Below, one piece after another: positions 32,298 through 44,000 of a stretch of DNA of 47,035 nucleotides (position 1 is the stretch's first letter; each line of letters opens with the position of its first letter). The translations under genes were made by a program, and so were the position numbers. The stretch is taken from assembly GCA_049999765.1 (NCBI GenBank), contig JBNGIQ010009445.1:55160-102194 (forward strand), given 5' to 3'. The notes under the pieces are model-generated. The model saw only the letters and a program-made list of their open reading frames with translations, searched no databases and was not told the DNA's origin. The stretch is from Phaeoceros laevis (lineage: Eukaryota > Anthocerotophyta > Anthocerotopsida > Notothyladales).

Positions 32298-32732
32298 ATT
32301 GTGAAATTGGCCTGAAACAACAAGAAACAGGCACATCACTATAGCGGACCACGATTCACCAAGTAAACGAATGGCTACACAAGTACACCAAAAGCTAAAT
32401 GCTGGAAGAGAGTGGCATACTCGCTCGTTGAAGGGAGCTCTTGCAGACTCCTCGACAAGAGCACTGCCCTAGACACCAATACCACCGACGCTCAGAGAGT
32501 CAAACCTGCTTGGGCTGACCGCTGGTAACGGTTGCACCCACAGGATACAACCAAAACTGGAACTCACTACAGATACTTGGTAGAATGGGCACTCACAAGC
32601 CACCTCCTGGTTGGAAAAAAAAATCCCTAGGACCTCTGGCGTGACAGAGGTATCAGACACTGACGGCTCCCAGCACTAGCTGAAATGCCAATGAGCAGGA
32701 AAAGTATGGAGATCGTTAACAACGGGAGTCCT
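32298..32732. other. Between lipase and F-box/kelch genes
   Basis: Contains the likely 5' UTR intron and leader of the lipase gene, and the 3' UTR of the upstream F-box/kelch gene. No additional gene seen. Confidence 0.5.
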
Positions 32733-33800
32733 TTACAGTTTGACAACCGCACAGCCGAAAACAGTTCCTTTTGAAACTGTCATCCTTGCTCCTTTCCGCC
32801 ACTGCGGTTTCTCACTTCTCACGCTACAGATATCCACATCGTTCATGTACTCTATGTCTAGACTATGACCACGGGGCTCCATCACCCCACCCACAATGTA
32901 GAGCTCAGAACTCATGCCCGTGACGCCATAACCAATTCTGTGCAAGCAGTCTGGCCATGAGCGCAACGACCTTTTCAATGCAGCCAACCTGTGCTCCCTC
33001 GTTATGACTCCATGGCGCACCACAAAAAGCTCATCTCCCACTACAGCCGTTATGCCCTGTGCCCAATTGCAATCAACCTCTACCCATCTTCTCTCTTCGC
33101 AGTCGAAAATCTGGGCCTTGCCAACACCTTTGTGCAACACATGCACCCTGCCTTCATAGACCAAGCCCGAACAGGCAGAGTTGTGTACAGCACCAAGGTC
33201 CGGGATGGCCTCCCACCTATCCTCCTGCGGGTTGTACTTCTCGGCCAGCGACACCGACTTCCTGCTTCTGGCGAAGCCACCAGCCACCACTATACTCCCA
33301 TCCATAACGCAGCAAGCAAACTGAGCCCTGGCTGTGAGCATCGGAGCTTTCTTGGTCCACGTCCTTGAAGTGGCATCGAAACCCCACACCTCATTGGTCG
33401 CGATCACACCGTCCCGGTCTCCCGTGACAGGGTCCACATCGTCGCTGCCTCCTCCAACCACATACAGCTTTCCATCCACAGCAGCTGTGCCGAAGTTGGC
33501 AAGGTGCTTCACACCAGATGGAATAGGAGGCAATGTGAACCATTTCTCAAGGTAGGGATCGTACGCCTGCCAAACCTTGTCAGGCTCACGAGCGTTCACA
33601 TACAGCCATTCCTCCGCTGTGCCAGCCTCCCTGCGAACCCTGAAAAGTTCGGGTGTCCTTAGGGCCGCTCGCCATGCCCTGGACACCAGCTGCAAGGTTG
33701 GATACAGAGCGAGGGGCACACGTGCAAGGCACTGCAGCGCCACAGGATCAGGAATGCCATCAATGAGGCTGCCCATCGCTGGAGTGACTCTAGCCCTCAC
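32733..33800 (-). CDS. F-box/kelch-repeat protein, SKIP30-like
   Basis: Intronless, 355 residues. The N-terminal F-box (LIDGIPDPVALQCLARVPLA, then LVSRAWRAALRTPELF) is followed by kelch repeats: ANFGTAAVDGKLYVVGGGSD, EVWGFDATSRTWTKKAPML, FACCVMDGSIVVAGGF with EKYNPQEDRWEAIPDL, NSACSGLVYEGRVHVLHKG and a last YIVGGVMEP unit. Spacing and phrases closely follow the Arabidopsis SKIP30 type, whose start (M..L(L/I)DGIP) aligns with the internal Met at 33776; either that or the Met at 33800 may be used. SKIP proteins dock on SKP1/ASK in SCF E3 ubiquitin ligases, with the kelch propeller binding the substrate. The substrate is unknown. Confidence 0.88.
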   Translation of the reverse strand: MRARVTPAMGSLIDGIPDPVALQCLARVPLALYPTLQLVSRAWRAALRTPELFRVRREAGTAEEWLYVNAREPDKVWQAYDPYLEKWFTLPPIPSGVKHLANFGTAAVDGKLYVVGGGSDDVDPVTGDRDGVIATNEVWGFDATSRTWTKKAPMLTARAQFACCVMDGSIVVAGGFARSRKSVSLAEKYNPQEDRWEAIPDLGAVHNSACSGLVYEGRVHVLHKGVGKAQIFDCEERRWVEVDCNWAQGITAVVGDELFVVRHGVITREHRLAALKRSLRSWPDCLHRIGYGVTGMSSELYIVGGVMEPRGHSLDIEYMNDVDICSVRSEKPQWRKGARMTVSKGTVFGCAVVKL

Positions 33801-35260
33801 TCCGCTCCGTTCTTGCTGCTGATTATCTGAAGCCAGGGCTGCAAATTACTTGACGCACTATCGGCTATGGCATATCCTTCCACTTTTCATGTCTGCCTGC
33901 CTGTCCCCTGCGGTAACGTGCATCCTGCTGCCTGCCGCCAACGCGTCCCTCTGTAGCCTGCCCTCATTGCTTCAATCTGCGGGTACAAAGCAAAAGCTTT
34001 TCATAAACCAGTTCCAAGTCGCAGCATCAGCGGCTGTACTGTTCACTTTCCAAGGTGGCGACGACGGGAGGGACGTGCTTAGGGTAACATGGAAACTCTG
34101 AAGTGCGAAGGACCTAGAAATACACGGTTGCAGCGTATGGTATACCATGAGTCCGCTCCCTTGCTTGGCAGAGACATTGGCCAAGGTAAAAGCCCGCAAC
34201 CAGATCTGGCTGCGATCCCTTCTTCCTCCGAGTCGACCTGTGCATGGAGCTCCTTACCAGAGACTATTACACTCCGGCATTCGAACTGACTCCAACATGT
34301 GTGGCGTCGGTAGGAGCCTTGTTGCATGCTGCTAAAAAGACTATGGCCTGCCTGACAATCTGCTGGGCACAACCTGCATGGCCATCGACCTCACCACACT
34401 TATTGGGAAAGCCAGTCAAGCAGTCTCTGAACATTCTCCTTGTTCCCAAACTTTGCCATCACTGCCAAGCTGACTGTGAGTACATCCTTAGTTTTTAACA
34501 AAGGTGGTTTCCCAGGGCCCGTTGCAGAATTTCTACACATACACTTGCACATCCTTGCAACAAGGCATATGCATGCATGAACTAGTCTGTGCGTTGAGTG
34601 CCGGCTTCTTGCTGCATACTGCTGTGAACGTGAAGGGGTCCCTGTCCCAGACCCTGTTGGCAATAACCTGCGATCATGAACATAAAATAGAAACCTACGA
34701 TCATTCACTATGACTAGTCATGTACAACCATAACTACTTGTGAAGTGTGTCCACCACTTTCTTCTTTGAGGGGCCTCTAAGCCATTCACAAATCAACCAC
34801 GGAGGTTTTGACGAGCTTATCGGGTTCTATGCAGTGGGGAGAGGACTTGAATAGGACATCTGTGCAGGCAGACAGAGTATCTTTCACCGACTGCTACAGG
34901 CGGTCGATTACCTGGATTAGCACTTGTCTCTCTCACGTATCTACAGGTGGATGCTGTGCTCTGCACGTCTACCTCATGCCAGTGTCCACATGGCTAGCTG
35001 CTGGTCTCACGGTCTCGCACCGAGCATACTGAACTGGACTAGTCCATGACCAGGCAGACAGGAAACAAAAGAATGGCCCTACAGTACTAGTGAAGCTTGT
35101 TCGTTGTTGATGCCCACGACTATTATACCGATCTTCCATCGATTTGAGTGGGAAGGACCAAGGCGAGGCGTAACTCCAGTCTGAGCAAGAAGCTGAAACA
35201 TGAACAACAATGGCAAACGTGTTGACATTCCATGGTAATGTTCACACCAGGTCCAGGATG
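33801..35260. other. Upstream flank of the F-box/kelch gene, no gene seen
   Basis: Probable promoter of the minus-strand F-box/kelch gene, then sequence with only short unrecognised frames. No transposon signature noticed. Confidence 0.45.
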
Positions 35261-35366
35261 CCTGTCATGCATATGAATATGCATATTCATCTGGAAAACC
35301 GAGGGCCTGTCATATGCATATTCATCTGGAAAACCTGCCTGTCATATGCATATTCATCTGGAAAAC
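35261..35366. repeat. Three tandem copies of a TCATATGCATATTCATCTGG unit
   Basis: CCTGTCATATGCATATTCAT followed by CTGGAAAAC occurs at 35306-35334 and 35338-35366. A longer variant with an extra internal segment lies at 35261-35299. An inverted copy is at 36021-36056. Confidence 0.85.
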
Positions 35367-35460
35367 ATGCCTGCAGTAATCAGAGGGAAATGGACTCATC
35401 ATCCTCAGACTGGACACTTTGGTGAAAAGAAGAGGCCTCGCTTGTACGTAGCAACAGGGG

Positions 35461-35976
35461 AGATGGCCTTGGAGGTAGACCTTGCGGTGTTCATCCGCTC
35501 CAGGCTCTGGATATCGTGGTGGAGGTGTCCCCGCCGTCACGGTGATGCTGTGTTCTGGGTGACATCCAGTTTCACCGTGTCGGCGGAGGATAGCATGCCA
35601 GCTCTATGGTTCCAGAGTACAGCAGGTCTTGGAACTCCGAAAAATTGTTGGCTAAGTCCAGCACTTCGTTGAGTTCTTTGATGGCGGGCCACCACGGGTG
35701 GGTCATGCCGGTGCCCAGGAGCACTTCCCCAATTGCAGGACCTGAAGCTTCTCTCATCAGGGCACCGTTGCCTGCCATAGAGTTGCTTGCAATTGGGCAT
35801 ATATCTGTTAGAACTACATGTGCACTGATCAGCCAAATGGCCCAGACCATTCAAAGAACGACGAGCATTTGCAGCGTAGAGGGCAAAAATGGTTTGCTAG
35901 GATCCTGAGGACTGCTTGTGCGCTGGGCTGCCAGCTTAAGCTTGTCAGGCCAGGCAGCGAGGTAGAATTCGAGGTT
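35461..35976 (-). pseudogene. Broken partial copy of the transferrin-receptor gene
   Basis: 35461 to about 35890 matches 8314 to about 8735 of the receptor gene (C-terminal half of the transferrin-like lobe). 35905-35976 then matches exon 1 (about 9682-9755). The intervening 950 bp, the membrane helix and the kinase are absent. A 2-bp deletion after the NWGSAPG codons and several smaller indels break the frame. Preserved peptide phrases include NGLGHL, FRSCNWGSAPG and ADTVKLD. It is on the same strand as the parent, about 26 kb away. It is diverged well beyond a few percent, so it is not recent, or it derives from another family member. Confidence 0.75.
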
Positions 35977-36020
35977 GAACGAAATCTGGACTTTCCTGGA
36001 CAACGGGGGCGTTGTCTGAT

Positions 36021-36056
36021 GGCCCTCGGTTTTCCAGATGAATATGCATATGACAA
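36021..36056. repeat. Inverted copy of the 35.3-kb repeat
   Basis: 36021-36047 is the exact reverse complement of 35281-35307 (27 bp). The match extends less perfectly to about 36056. The two copies bracket the transferrin-receptor pseudogene. Confidence 0.9.
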
Positions 36057-36579
36057 GCCTTCTTCGACGACTGCATTCATGATCACGTCGGGCTCTACAC
36101 TCTTAGCACTCGAGAGTACGGTTCCAAGCGTGGGCACGCCTCTGCTGCCCGTGGGTCTTCACGATGCCCAGGCGCCAGCTCCGTATTGGACCAACTTTTC
36201 GATGCACGCCTTCCGTCCAAGGTCGGGAGAGCCGATTCCAGCCCCGTAGCTGACCAGTGGGTTCATGTTAAGTGGCCATGGTGATCACGATGAGCGGCTG
36301 CTGAAGCAGTCCTCAAGTGGAATTTCAAGAAACGGGTCCCTATCAGAGCTGTCTGTTGAGAAGTCGAATTCAGAGCGTGGGAAGTGTGCCAAGTGCCGGT
36401 AGAAGTCTGGTAAACATGCAGTCCTGCAGGCGGAGCAGTACAAGGTAGCATATATATGGAGCCTGTAGAAAGATCTCCTCGACCTGTGCAGTATAAGAAG
36501 GCGTGCCGTTCTCGAGCTCCTTCAGTGGCAGGAACTGTAAGCTGAGACTCGTTCGAACATCTGATTCAGGCTAGCGTCC
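36057..36579. other. No gene seen
   Basis: The minus strand at about 36070-36250 reads as a short protein-like stretch (GAGIGSPDLGRKACIEKLVQ) without a supporting context. The rest has short frames and a TATATATG at about 36451. Confidence 0.35.
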
Positions 36580-36807
36580 ATGGAGAAGAGTGGCGAGAAA
36601 GTGGGCGCCACTGGATTGTGGAGTACTCCCACAGTTTCCTTCATGGGCGCCGCGACGGTGATGCTGTTGCTGGCTGGGTCTGGATGTGTCGACGGCGAGG
36701 CCATGAGGGCGTCTTACCAGCAGTACGCCGAAGTGGGGTTGATCCCCTACTATGACTGCTTGAGCCGCATGTACATGTACAGCCAGCATTACTGCTGTCA
36801 GGTCGGG
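36580..36807 (+). CDS. Hypothetical secreted protein, 5' part only
   Basis: The frame from ATG 36580 encodes a hydrophobic segment (FMGAATVMLLLAGSGC) that could be a signal peptide, then YQQYAEVGLIPYYDCLSRMY and SQHYCCQ. Past 36807 the frame enters the second arm of a large fold-back and then a sequence gap, so the real 3' part is unknown. It may be the first exon of a small Cys-containing secreted protein, or only a chance frame. No family recognised. Confidence 0.25.
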
Positions 36808-36871
36808 TTTAACCCCGACCTGACAGCAGTAATCCAGGGTATATATGTAAATGCGGCTCAAGCAGTCGTAG
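36750..36871. repeat. 58-bp inverted repeat with 6-nt loop
   Basis: Arms 36750-36807 and 36814-36871 pair with about seven mismatches. The inner 20 bp (ATTACTGCTGTCAGGTCGGG and complement) is perfect; the loop is TTTAAC. Confidence 0.9.
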
Positions 36872-36961
36872 TTTGGGCGCTGGAATTGCTAGTGCTGTGA
36901 TTGTNNNNNNNNNNTCAAGCAGTCGTAGTTTGGGCGCTGGAATTGCTAGTGCTGTGATTGT
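36858..36961. other. 10-N assembly gap flanked by an exact 47-bp duplication
   Basis: 36858-36904 and 36915-36961 are identical; 36905-36914 are N. Most simply, overlapping contig ends were left unmerged. Confidence 0.9.
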
Positions 36962-39128
36962 GATACAGAAAACTTGTGAACGGCGCTTGAACAACGCTTC
37001 GTCTTTTGCAGTGCTTCCGCTTTTGCATTCGTGCTCCCGCTTTTGCCTGATTCTCTTGCGGATCCAACTTTGCGTGGTGTGGCCGAATTTGGACAAACGT
37101 GGTTTCTGACAGAGTTTCTTCTATCTTCTAACAGAGTTACAGCGGCTTCTCTCTCTAGCGGCTTCTCTGACTAGGCTATGGTGCGCGGGTTTGGGGCTAT
37201 GGCTGCTGGTCAACTCAGGTTTGACCAAGCATAGCTCCTTCTTTGATGCACCGCTCACCCTGTTTTGCACAGCGCCTTGAGCGCAAGCTGCTAGCCGTCA
37301 TCTTGCGCTGCTGGGCGACACAAGGTGCTCTGTTTCGTTCATGTTACCACGAGTTGCTCTGTTCTGGCTTGTGTTTGGTGTTCATTTTTCCCTTGTCGTA
37401 TCCCAGGCCCAGCAATAGAAGAAGCAGGCTTCAGAAAGGAGATCCGGTTTGCGGCACCCCGCATCAAGGCACCGTAGGGATAACCGGATGACAGCAAACA
37501 AGCTACGACGACGCATCCAACAGGAAAGACATCCTGGGAAGTGCATAGAGGATGACCAGCTACAGCAGGATAGACGCCGACTACAACACATCCCCGCTAG
37601 GCTTTCACCAGCAGGGCCTGTGAAGGGTTGAGCCATGAGTCCTGCCTACTGACATCAGGAAGCCCAGGGCCTGCAGAGGCATTGCCCTGCCAAGAATCGA
37701 GCAGAGATGGAGTGCACTACACCACAGCTCAGATACATCCCTAGAGACAATAACGGGGGAGGACACCAAGCTCAGGTGGCCCAGATCACCGGAGAACTTC
37801 AGAACTCGATGCCTTCGGACACCAGGGGGAGGCACAGCGCAACCCTCTCTGCGTGCGGGGTGTGGGAGCCAGCGTAGTGACCAGCCAGCAGAGAGCAGCT
37901 GTTGTCTGCAACATACCCCAGCCAAGCTTACACGGACAAGCAAGGCGGCCAGGCGGACCAGAGGTCCAGGGTCGGTGCTCCCCCCCCCCCCCTCCAAATG
38001 TTAGCGAAGGCACTGTTCCAGCAGGGCGCAGGCGGGAGGGTTTCTCTTGGAGGGAGATACCCGAGGAGAAGAGCCATGCCTATCAGGTGTTTGTCCGCAG
38101 TACCTGGCACAGACGATTGTTCAAGCTATGAATGCAGACCTGGGGTTTAACCAGCGATAGCTATCCAAGACCACAAAAGTGTGAGGTTGAGTAGCAGGTC
38201 TCGCAGGCATCGCTATTCATTCAGGGTGCCCAGCTCAGTATTCAGCACAAAAATCCCCTGCCCGGCAGCGTAGATGCTACCATGTTGCAATCCATCAGCC
38301 CCTTGCCAGTCCTCCATCTATCTGGAGCACCCGGCAGGCTCTTCCTGAAGTTACCTTTCTTCAAGGCTATGTGCTGGAATTCCTCTTGCTTTAGGGACAA
38401 ATATAGTTGCTGATAGTGGGGCTCTAGGACTGTGGTTTACCACCCCACAGCATGCATTGCAGAAAGGCAGCAATGTGAGTCACTAGCAGAGGTTCCTCAA
38501 CAGCGCTGGGGGTCGATGGAAAACTTGATCCTGCACAAAATGTATGTTGTGCAACTTGAACTGCGTCCCCGCAGGGCACCATGGATGTTTTTCAAGATAT
38601 AAACGCTTTCTAATAGTCCCAACAGAGTTGAGGCCACCCATACACGCCAAGCACATCAGCCCGATATAGACGGTTGTTGCAGTGACCCGGGCGACAAGGC
38701 TAAAAACGCATGTCTGCCGGGGCTGAAAGCCACGTTTCTCTGCCACACTTGACCGCCTTCATTATCTACGGGGGACCACAATCCATGTTCTAAAAAGTTG
38801 ATATAACCCAGGAGCCTGGAAGATTGGAGTGGCAAAGGTAGGGAGGATCTGTGCCTGTTCACATTATACTCTCACTCCGACTGACGCCGGCAACTCAGGC
38901 CTCTGAAACTGCCCTAGTGGCTACTACAAGGCCCGACACTCTGTACAAATGGGACAGTGCACAATGCCAAATACATCAGCCAATGCGTGCAACTGACACT
39001 GCTGGGTGGAGATGACAGAGAGACACTCTACCGCCCCACCATACAAAGAATTAGATGACGGTGATAGACGACACACAGCAAATTTCTCAGTCAGAATAAG
39101 CACCCATAGCCGGGGCAATACCAAGACT
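36962..39128. other. No confident gene
   Basis: GC-moderate DNA with short frames on both strands. It contains a run of thirteen or so C residues at about 37980-37992. No known protein similarity was spotted. Confidence 0.4.
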
Positions 39129-39522
39129 GGAAATCACGCAACAACTAGTGCTGTTCACCCACGCTACGGAAATGTATGCTGACAGGGCTGAAATAGCTGC
39201 AATAAGAAAAACCTGGGGATACGACTGACCTGACCTGTTGGTTGAGGTCGAGCACAATGATACTCTGCTGCTCCATCCTGGTAAGAGGTAGATGACACAC
39301 AGAAAGATCCCCCAGTCACAACACACATCCACAGCCAGAACATTAGCAGTACTGGAAGTAACACAGGGAATAATGATGCTCACCGACGTTACAAAAGTAT
39401 GCAAGCAGGGCTAGAGCAGTTGCAGCACGCCCATAACCTGATGCAGCCAGTAAGAATAACGGATCTTTCCAAACGTCCCAAGAAAACATGCCCCCGGGGA
39501 GGTCACGCGCAGTATAATTGAA
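39129..39522. repeat. Older, diverged relatives of the 335-bp repeat
   Basis: Segments starting CTGGAAATCAC (about 39130) and CTGGAAGTAAC (about 39352) keep the order of words seen in the 335-bp unit around CTGGAAGCCAC (39590): a GTGCTC/GATGCTCAC word, a short ACAAA(T/A)-like word, then an AGCAGTTGCAG/CAGCTGCTG word. This suggests an old tandem array with a unit of about 220-240 bp. Confidence 0.35.
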
Positions 39523-39857
39523 CATTCAGGGTAGCACCAGACAAACGAATGGATCCACTTGCCCACAAACGAAACCCAGGAGGCTTAGTGCTGGAAGCCA
39601 CACAACGGTGCTCACTCCCCCCTACAAATACATTGGTAAGCGTGGCCAAAACAGCTGCTGTAAAAATTCAGCCACCAGCCTCAGGCAAACCTGGAAGCAA
39701 CAGAGTTTGTGGCACTGCCTATGCCTGAACTGGGAAGCACTGTCAAGAAAGCCCTACCGGACATAGTAAAACGCGAAAAGCTTGGAACTGTGCATCCTAC
39801 AACTTGAAGTAGCCACTACAGCAAGAGAAACAAAGACTCTGTACGAATCCTGGACAC
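39523..39857. repeat. 335-bp direct repeat, copy 1
   Basis: Matches 40671-41008 at roughly 97% by eye: about eight substitutions and one 3-nt indel. Starts CATTCAGGGTAGCACCAG and ends CTGGACAC. Confidence 0.92.
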
Positions 39858-40670
39858 CCTAGGGAGGCCACTAACAGTACAGGGTCACCAGCAAAACTGA
39901 ATCCCAATGACCCACAATTGCAAGCAGGACCAATCCACACCAGTGCTGGCATTCGTGTAACGATAAACATGGCCACGGTTAATGCTGGAGACGATTTTGT
40001 CTCCAACCATGTTTGAACCGTAAGACGCTACTACTACAATGTATAATGCAACTTGAGCTTCACCACTTTGCACCATTCGGATGTCCCTAGAATGGGTAGA
40101 AATGCTCAACATCCGGTTGAGGGTCACCCGGAGGACGCCTGTATAAAAACCAGTAAACAAGAAGACAGTAAGCACTCAATTTGACGCATTGAGAAACCAT
40201 GATCCGTAAGCACGATCAGGGTTGCAAGTATCACCTGGAAAACGAGGTAGGGTGGAAGGCAGGCCCGCCAGGGGGCAAAACCGAATCAAACCTTGCTCCT
40301 GGTGGTGGCACAAACCTGTTCCTCGTAAAAACAAGCAGTCACACACTGAAAATAAACTTCCTTCCCTTCCTCGTAAAAACAAGCAAGACAATTGCAACAG
40401 TGAGCCTTCGCTGGACAAGTCCACAAGTATCAGAGATCGAAATATCATCAGACAGCCGTTCTTGACAGCACAGCAAAGACTTAAACAGGTTCTCTAGGTA
40501 GGCCAGGCCCAACTGATGGATGAATTCCCCTCCTCGGAACATCGGGACCTGCATAAGTTGCTTAGCACATCAGCAATAATATATACAGTGCCGCACAACC
40601 TCTATGCGGTCACCTTATTGCTGTGAGTGTCTTAGTGCTCCCAGGAGCCCGTACAGCAAATATAAAAGGA

Positions 40671-41008
40671 CATTCAGGGTAGCACCAGAAAAACGAACGG
40701 ATCCACTGGCCCACAAACGAAACCCAGGAGGCTTAGTGCTGGAAGCCACACAACGGTGCTCACTCCCCCCTACAAATACATTGGTAAGCGTGGCCAAAAC
40801 AGCTGCTGTAAAAATTCAGCCACCAGCCTCAGGCAAACCTGGAAGCAACAGAGTTCGTGACACTGCCTATGCCTGAACTGGGAAGCACTGTCAAGAAAGC
40901 CCTACCGAACATAGTAAAACGCGAAAAGCTTGGAACTGTGCGTCCTACAACTTGAAGTAGCCACTACAGCAAGAGAAACAAAGACTCTGTACGCATCATC
41001 CTGGACAC
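40671..41008. repeat. 335-bp direct repeat, copy 2
   Basis: Second copy, same orientation, 1,148 bp from copy 1. The 813 bp between them contains CCTCGTAAAAACAAGCA twice (about 40320 and 40370). Confidence 0.92.
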
Positions 41009-44000
41009 ATACACACACTCGCTTCCCCGGTTCTTCGGTAACGTTTTACAGGCAGCCCTGTACCTCGGCGAGCATCAAGTGGACGCCCTGCCCTGCCAGA
41101 ACCCGAGCAGAGGAGCCCAAACAAAGCTCGTAGGCTTCCCCCAGCGGGGGCCGAAAGCAGACCCAGCCCGGGCGGACCAGTGTGGGGGAGGTAATGTGGA
41201 GATAAACCACATTGGAGAAGCCAATCCACTGCATCACGCCCAGGCAACTTCTAACGGACAGGAAAGACGAGGAGTCCCGTCTAGGGGTCCCAGAGCTGTG
41301 CAAATCACCACCCCCCCCCCTGGAAGCGGAGGCATTGTCCTGCCGGAGTTGGGGGAAGCGGAGGGGGAGCACAGCGGAATACCCTAAAAGTCAGGTGAAG
41401 CCAAGGTTGGGAGTGTAAATGACCGAGGTTGGGAGAATCTTTGAAGATGACATCTCCAGTTTCTGTGGGAACGATCGGTCCCACTTCCGGGAATGGATGT
41501 CTTCTCGCAGTGGACACAGCAGCATCTACCATGAAGAATGGTTGTACTTGGGGTGCAATGCAGATAATCAGCTTCATATAACATCGGAGATGGTCCTTCT
41601 CGATTGGTACTTACCCAGAGGCTCTCATCTACGGAGAGGAACCCAGGCTTTCAAATTGCAGTACCTTGCCTTCTGTACTTTGCTTGTAGACAGGTCTATG
41701 GCTCTATCTTGGATCCATGGTCGGTCCTTCAGGAGCGATGAGAGACCTCTCACACATGAAGCAGATGTTTACCTGTACTGCATTCCTTTATCACATCTTT
41801 TATCAAGGCCTCTCTCCGTTACAACATGTACAATGCTCAACAGAACAAGCACCAAGCTCAACTTCTCAGCATACTTGTGCAAATGTAATAACGCATGCGC
41901 AACATGAGTGAGGCTACAATTACTTGTCTGCGATCATGGGTATGGGTATGCTTAAGTACTCGCATCTAACTCGGCAACTGAATTGAAGAACGAAATTGGA
42001 GATGAGATGAGACAATGCCATAGCCATAGCCACACCCATAGCCATCTGGGTACACCCTGCCTCCCAGTTCTGCACCCAGGCTATCAGCATCACACATTTT
42101 TGCAGGTACCACAACGAAGGAGATAGTGAATCATGACCCCTCACAGCTTGCCCAGTTCCTAATCTCTGCAACCAGGCGGGCTAACAAAATCTCAGCCTGT
42201 CCCAGTCCACGATTATAGGGCGCTCAGCTATCGGATGAAGCAAGGAGTCTCAGGACAGGACAGACGAACGAAGGCCGAAGACCCCAAATCCGAATACATA
42301 GGAGACATGCTTTAGGCCATCATGAGCAGGAGCCACAGTCCGAGACACGGTCATCGCGAGACCCAAATCGACAAGCTATAGAACAATAAGTTACCTCGAG
42401 TAAACGTAAATAGCCCACGAAAAGAACCCTCAAAAACGCCCCGATATGGCGGCGTGCACTGTCACCAGCTTTTCAGCGACAGAATGTACGTTTGTTTATC
42501 TTATCTGACATCAGGAATGAGAGTTTGGTACCTTTTGCAAATCAAAGACGATGCATTTTTCCAGTCCTTTTCGTAAGCATCCGTGAACACTAGTTTGGAC
42601 TCCTCGTTCTTATGCCTATTCGCATTTTGCGAGGACTGCCACCCCACCCTAGTTGGTGAGTAGAGTGTATATCGTTTGTGTGTTAAAATACATGTGAGAG
42701 CTGCACCTTGACCGTGATTGCCTGCAGGCGCAAGCTTTATTATGTGGAACTGAGATTTGTGCTACAGGTCTTGTGCGCAGAACACAACAGCCGACAAAGC
42801 GCCTGCTAGGCAAGTTCCTAATCCTTGGTTGCAGTCATTTTTTCCAAAATAGATATGGGGAGCCTACAGTACGTGCCCTTGGCGCTTACTTCTTTCAGCA
42901 GGCAATCTAGATATGCTGTTTACAGTATATGCACCACCATCCAAAGTGGGAAATACTGTAGACCGACGGTGGGCAATAGTCAATCAGGCTGTCGAGTTGC
43001 TGTCCTGCAAAACTACCCAAACTTGCCCAGGCAAGTTCTTCAATGCACTGTTGTTTGGTGAGACAGGAGGAGCCGATATTTTTAGGGTAGGGCCCCGCCA
43101 GGTTTGCAACTTGCGGTGACGAGCAAGATGCCTCCTAAAAAGTGCCGCAGGGCAAGTAGACCAGTGTAGACGGACTGCGAAGAAAACGGAACGGGGCGCC
43201 AAATGGCAGCCACAGAGGCGAGCGAGCAGCTTCTTCGACAGGTCCGGACCGCCTAGCCGGTGAGGCCATTCCATTGATGAGTGGCACGCGGGGACTGACC
43301 AGTCGTTAACAGCGGTGTGAAGAGGATGGTCACTTTGGAACGATTCCTCTGAAAGCCTGGAAATGAAATGCTGCAGGAAGCATACAACAGGCCTGCGTTG
43401 CCAGGGTAGCCCTCCCCTCCCCTCCCAGCAGCAGCGTCATCATGACCACTACTGTACTACTGTTCTCTCCCTCCCTCCCGCCCTGCCTTGGCCGGTAGCG
43501 GCCAGCACGGGGTGTCAGGTCCTGACTAGAAGCTGGTGGAGGAGGGAGGAAGGGGCCAATGGAAGTAGTATGTACTGAAGGCTGTATGAGGGATCGGGAT
43601 TCAGGACACACACATACGTGTATCCAGCGTGTACAGTGTACTGTAAGTAGGGGGAGTACAACCCTCGTGCCATGCTGTATTCTACACATGCACAAGTGCA
43701 TGTGGTTTAGGACGTACAAGTACTTCCCAGTTGCGGCCAACAGGATGAGTGACTGATATCAGAGCGAGGCACGGCAGGGCAGGACGCCGTACTGTAGTGA
43801 TTCATGAGACGGGACTCGTTCAATGGGAGGATAGTTTAGCTAGACACACTACCTACTGTAGTCTAGTATGCTTTTATACAGTGGGCAGTCTCTCCAGGCG
43901 GGAGTTGCCATGGGCATACATGTGCATGTGATACAGTAGTAGACACATCCAGGACCTTGGCCTTGAGATGTGTGCAAATATGTAGCTAGCTGGCGCTTTG

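Noticed and set aside
39523-41008. LTR retrotransposon with 335-bp LTRs
   Set aside because: No TG...CA ends, no primer-binding site or polypurine tract, and no coding sequence in the 813 bp between the copies.
41419-41907. 162-residue plus-strand frame as a gene
   Set aside because: No signal peptide, domain or splice context; codon pattern looks like chance.
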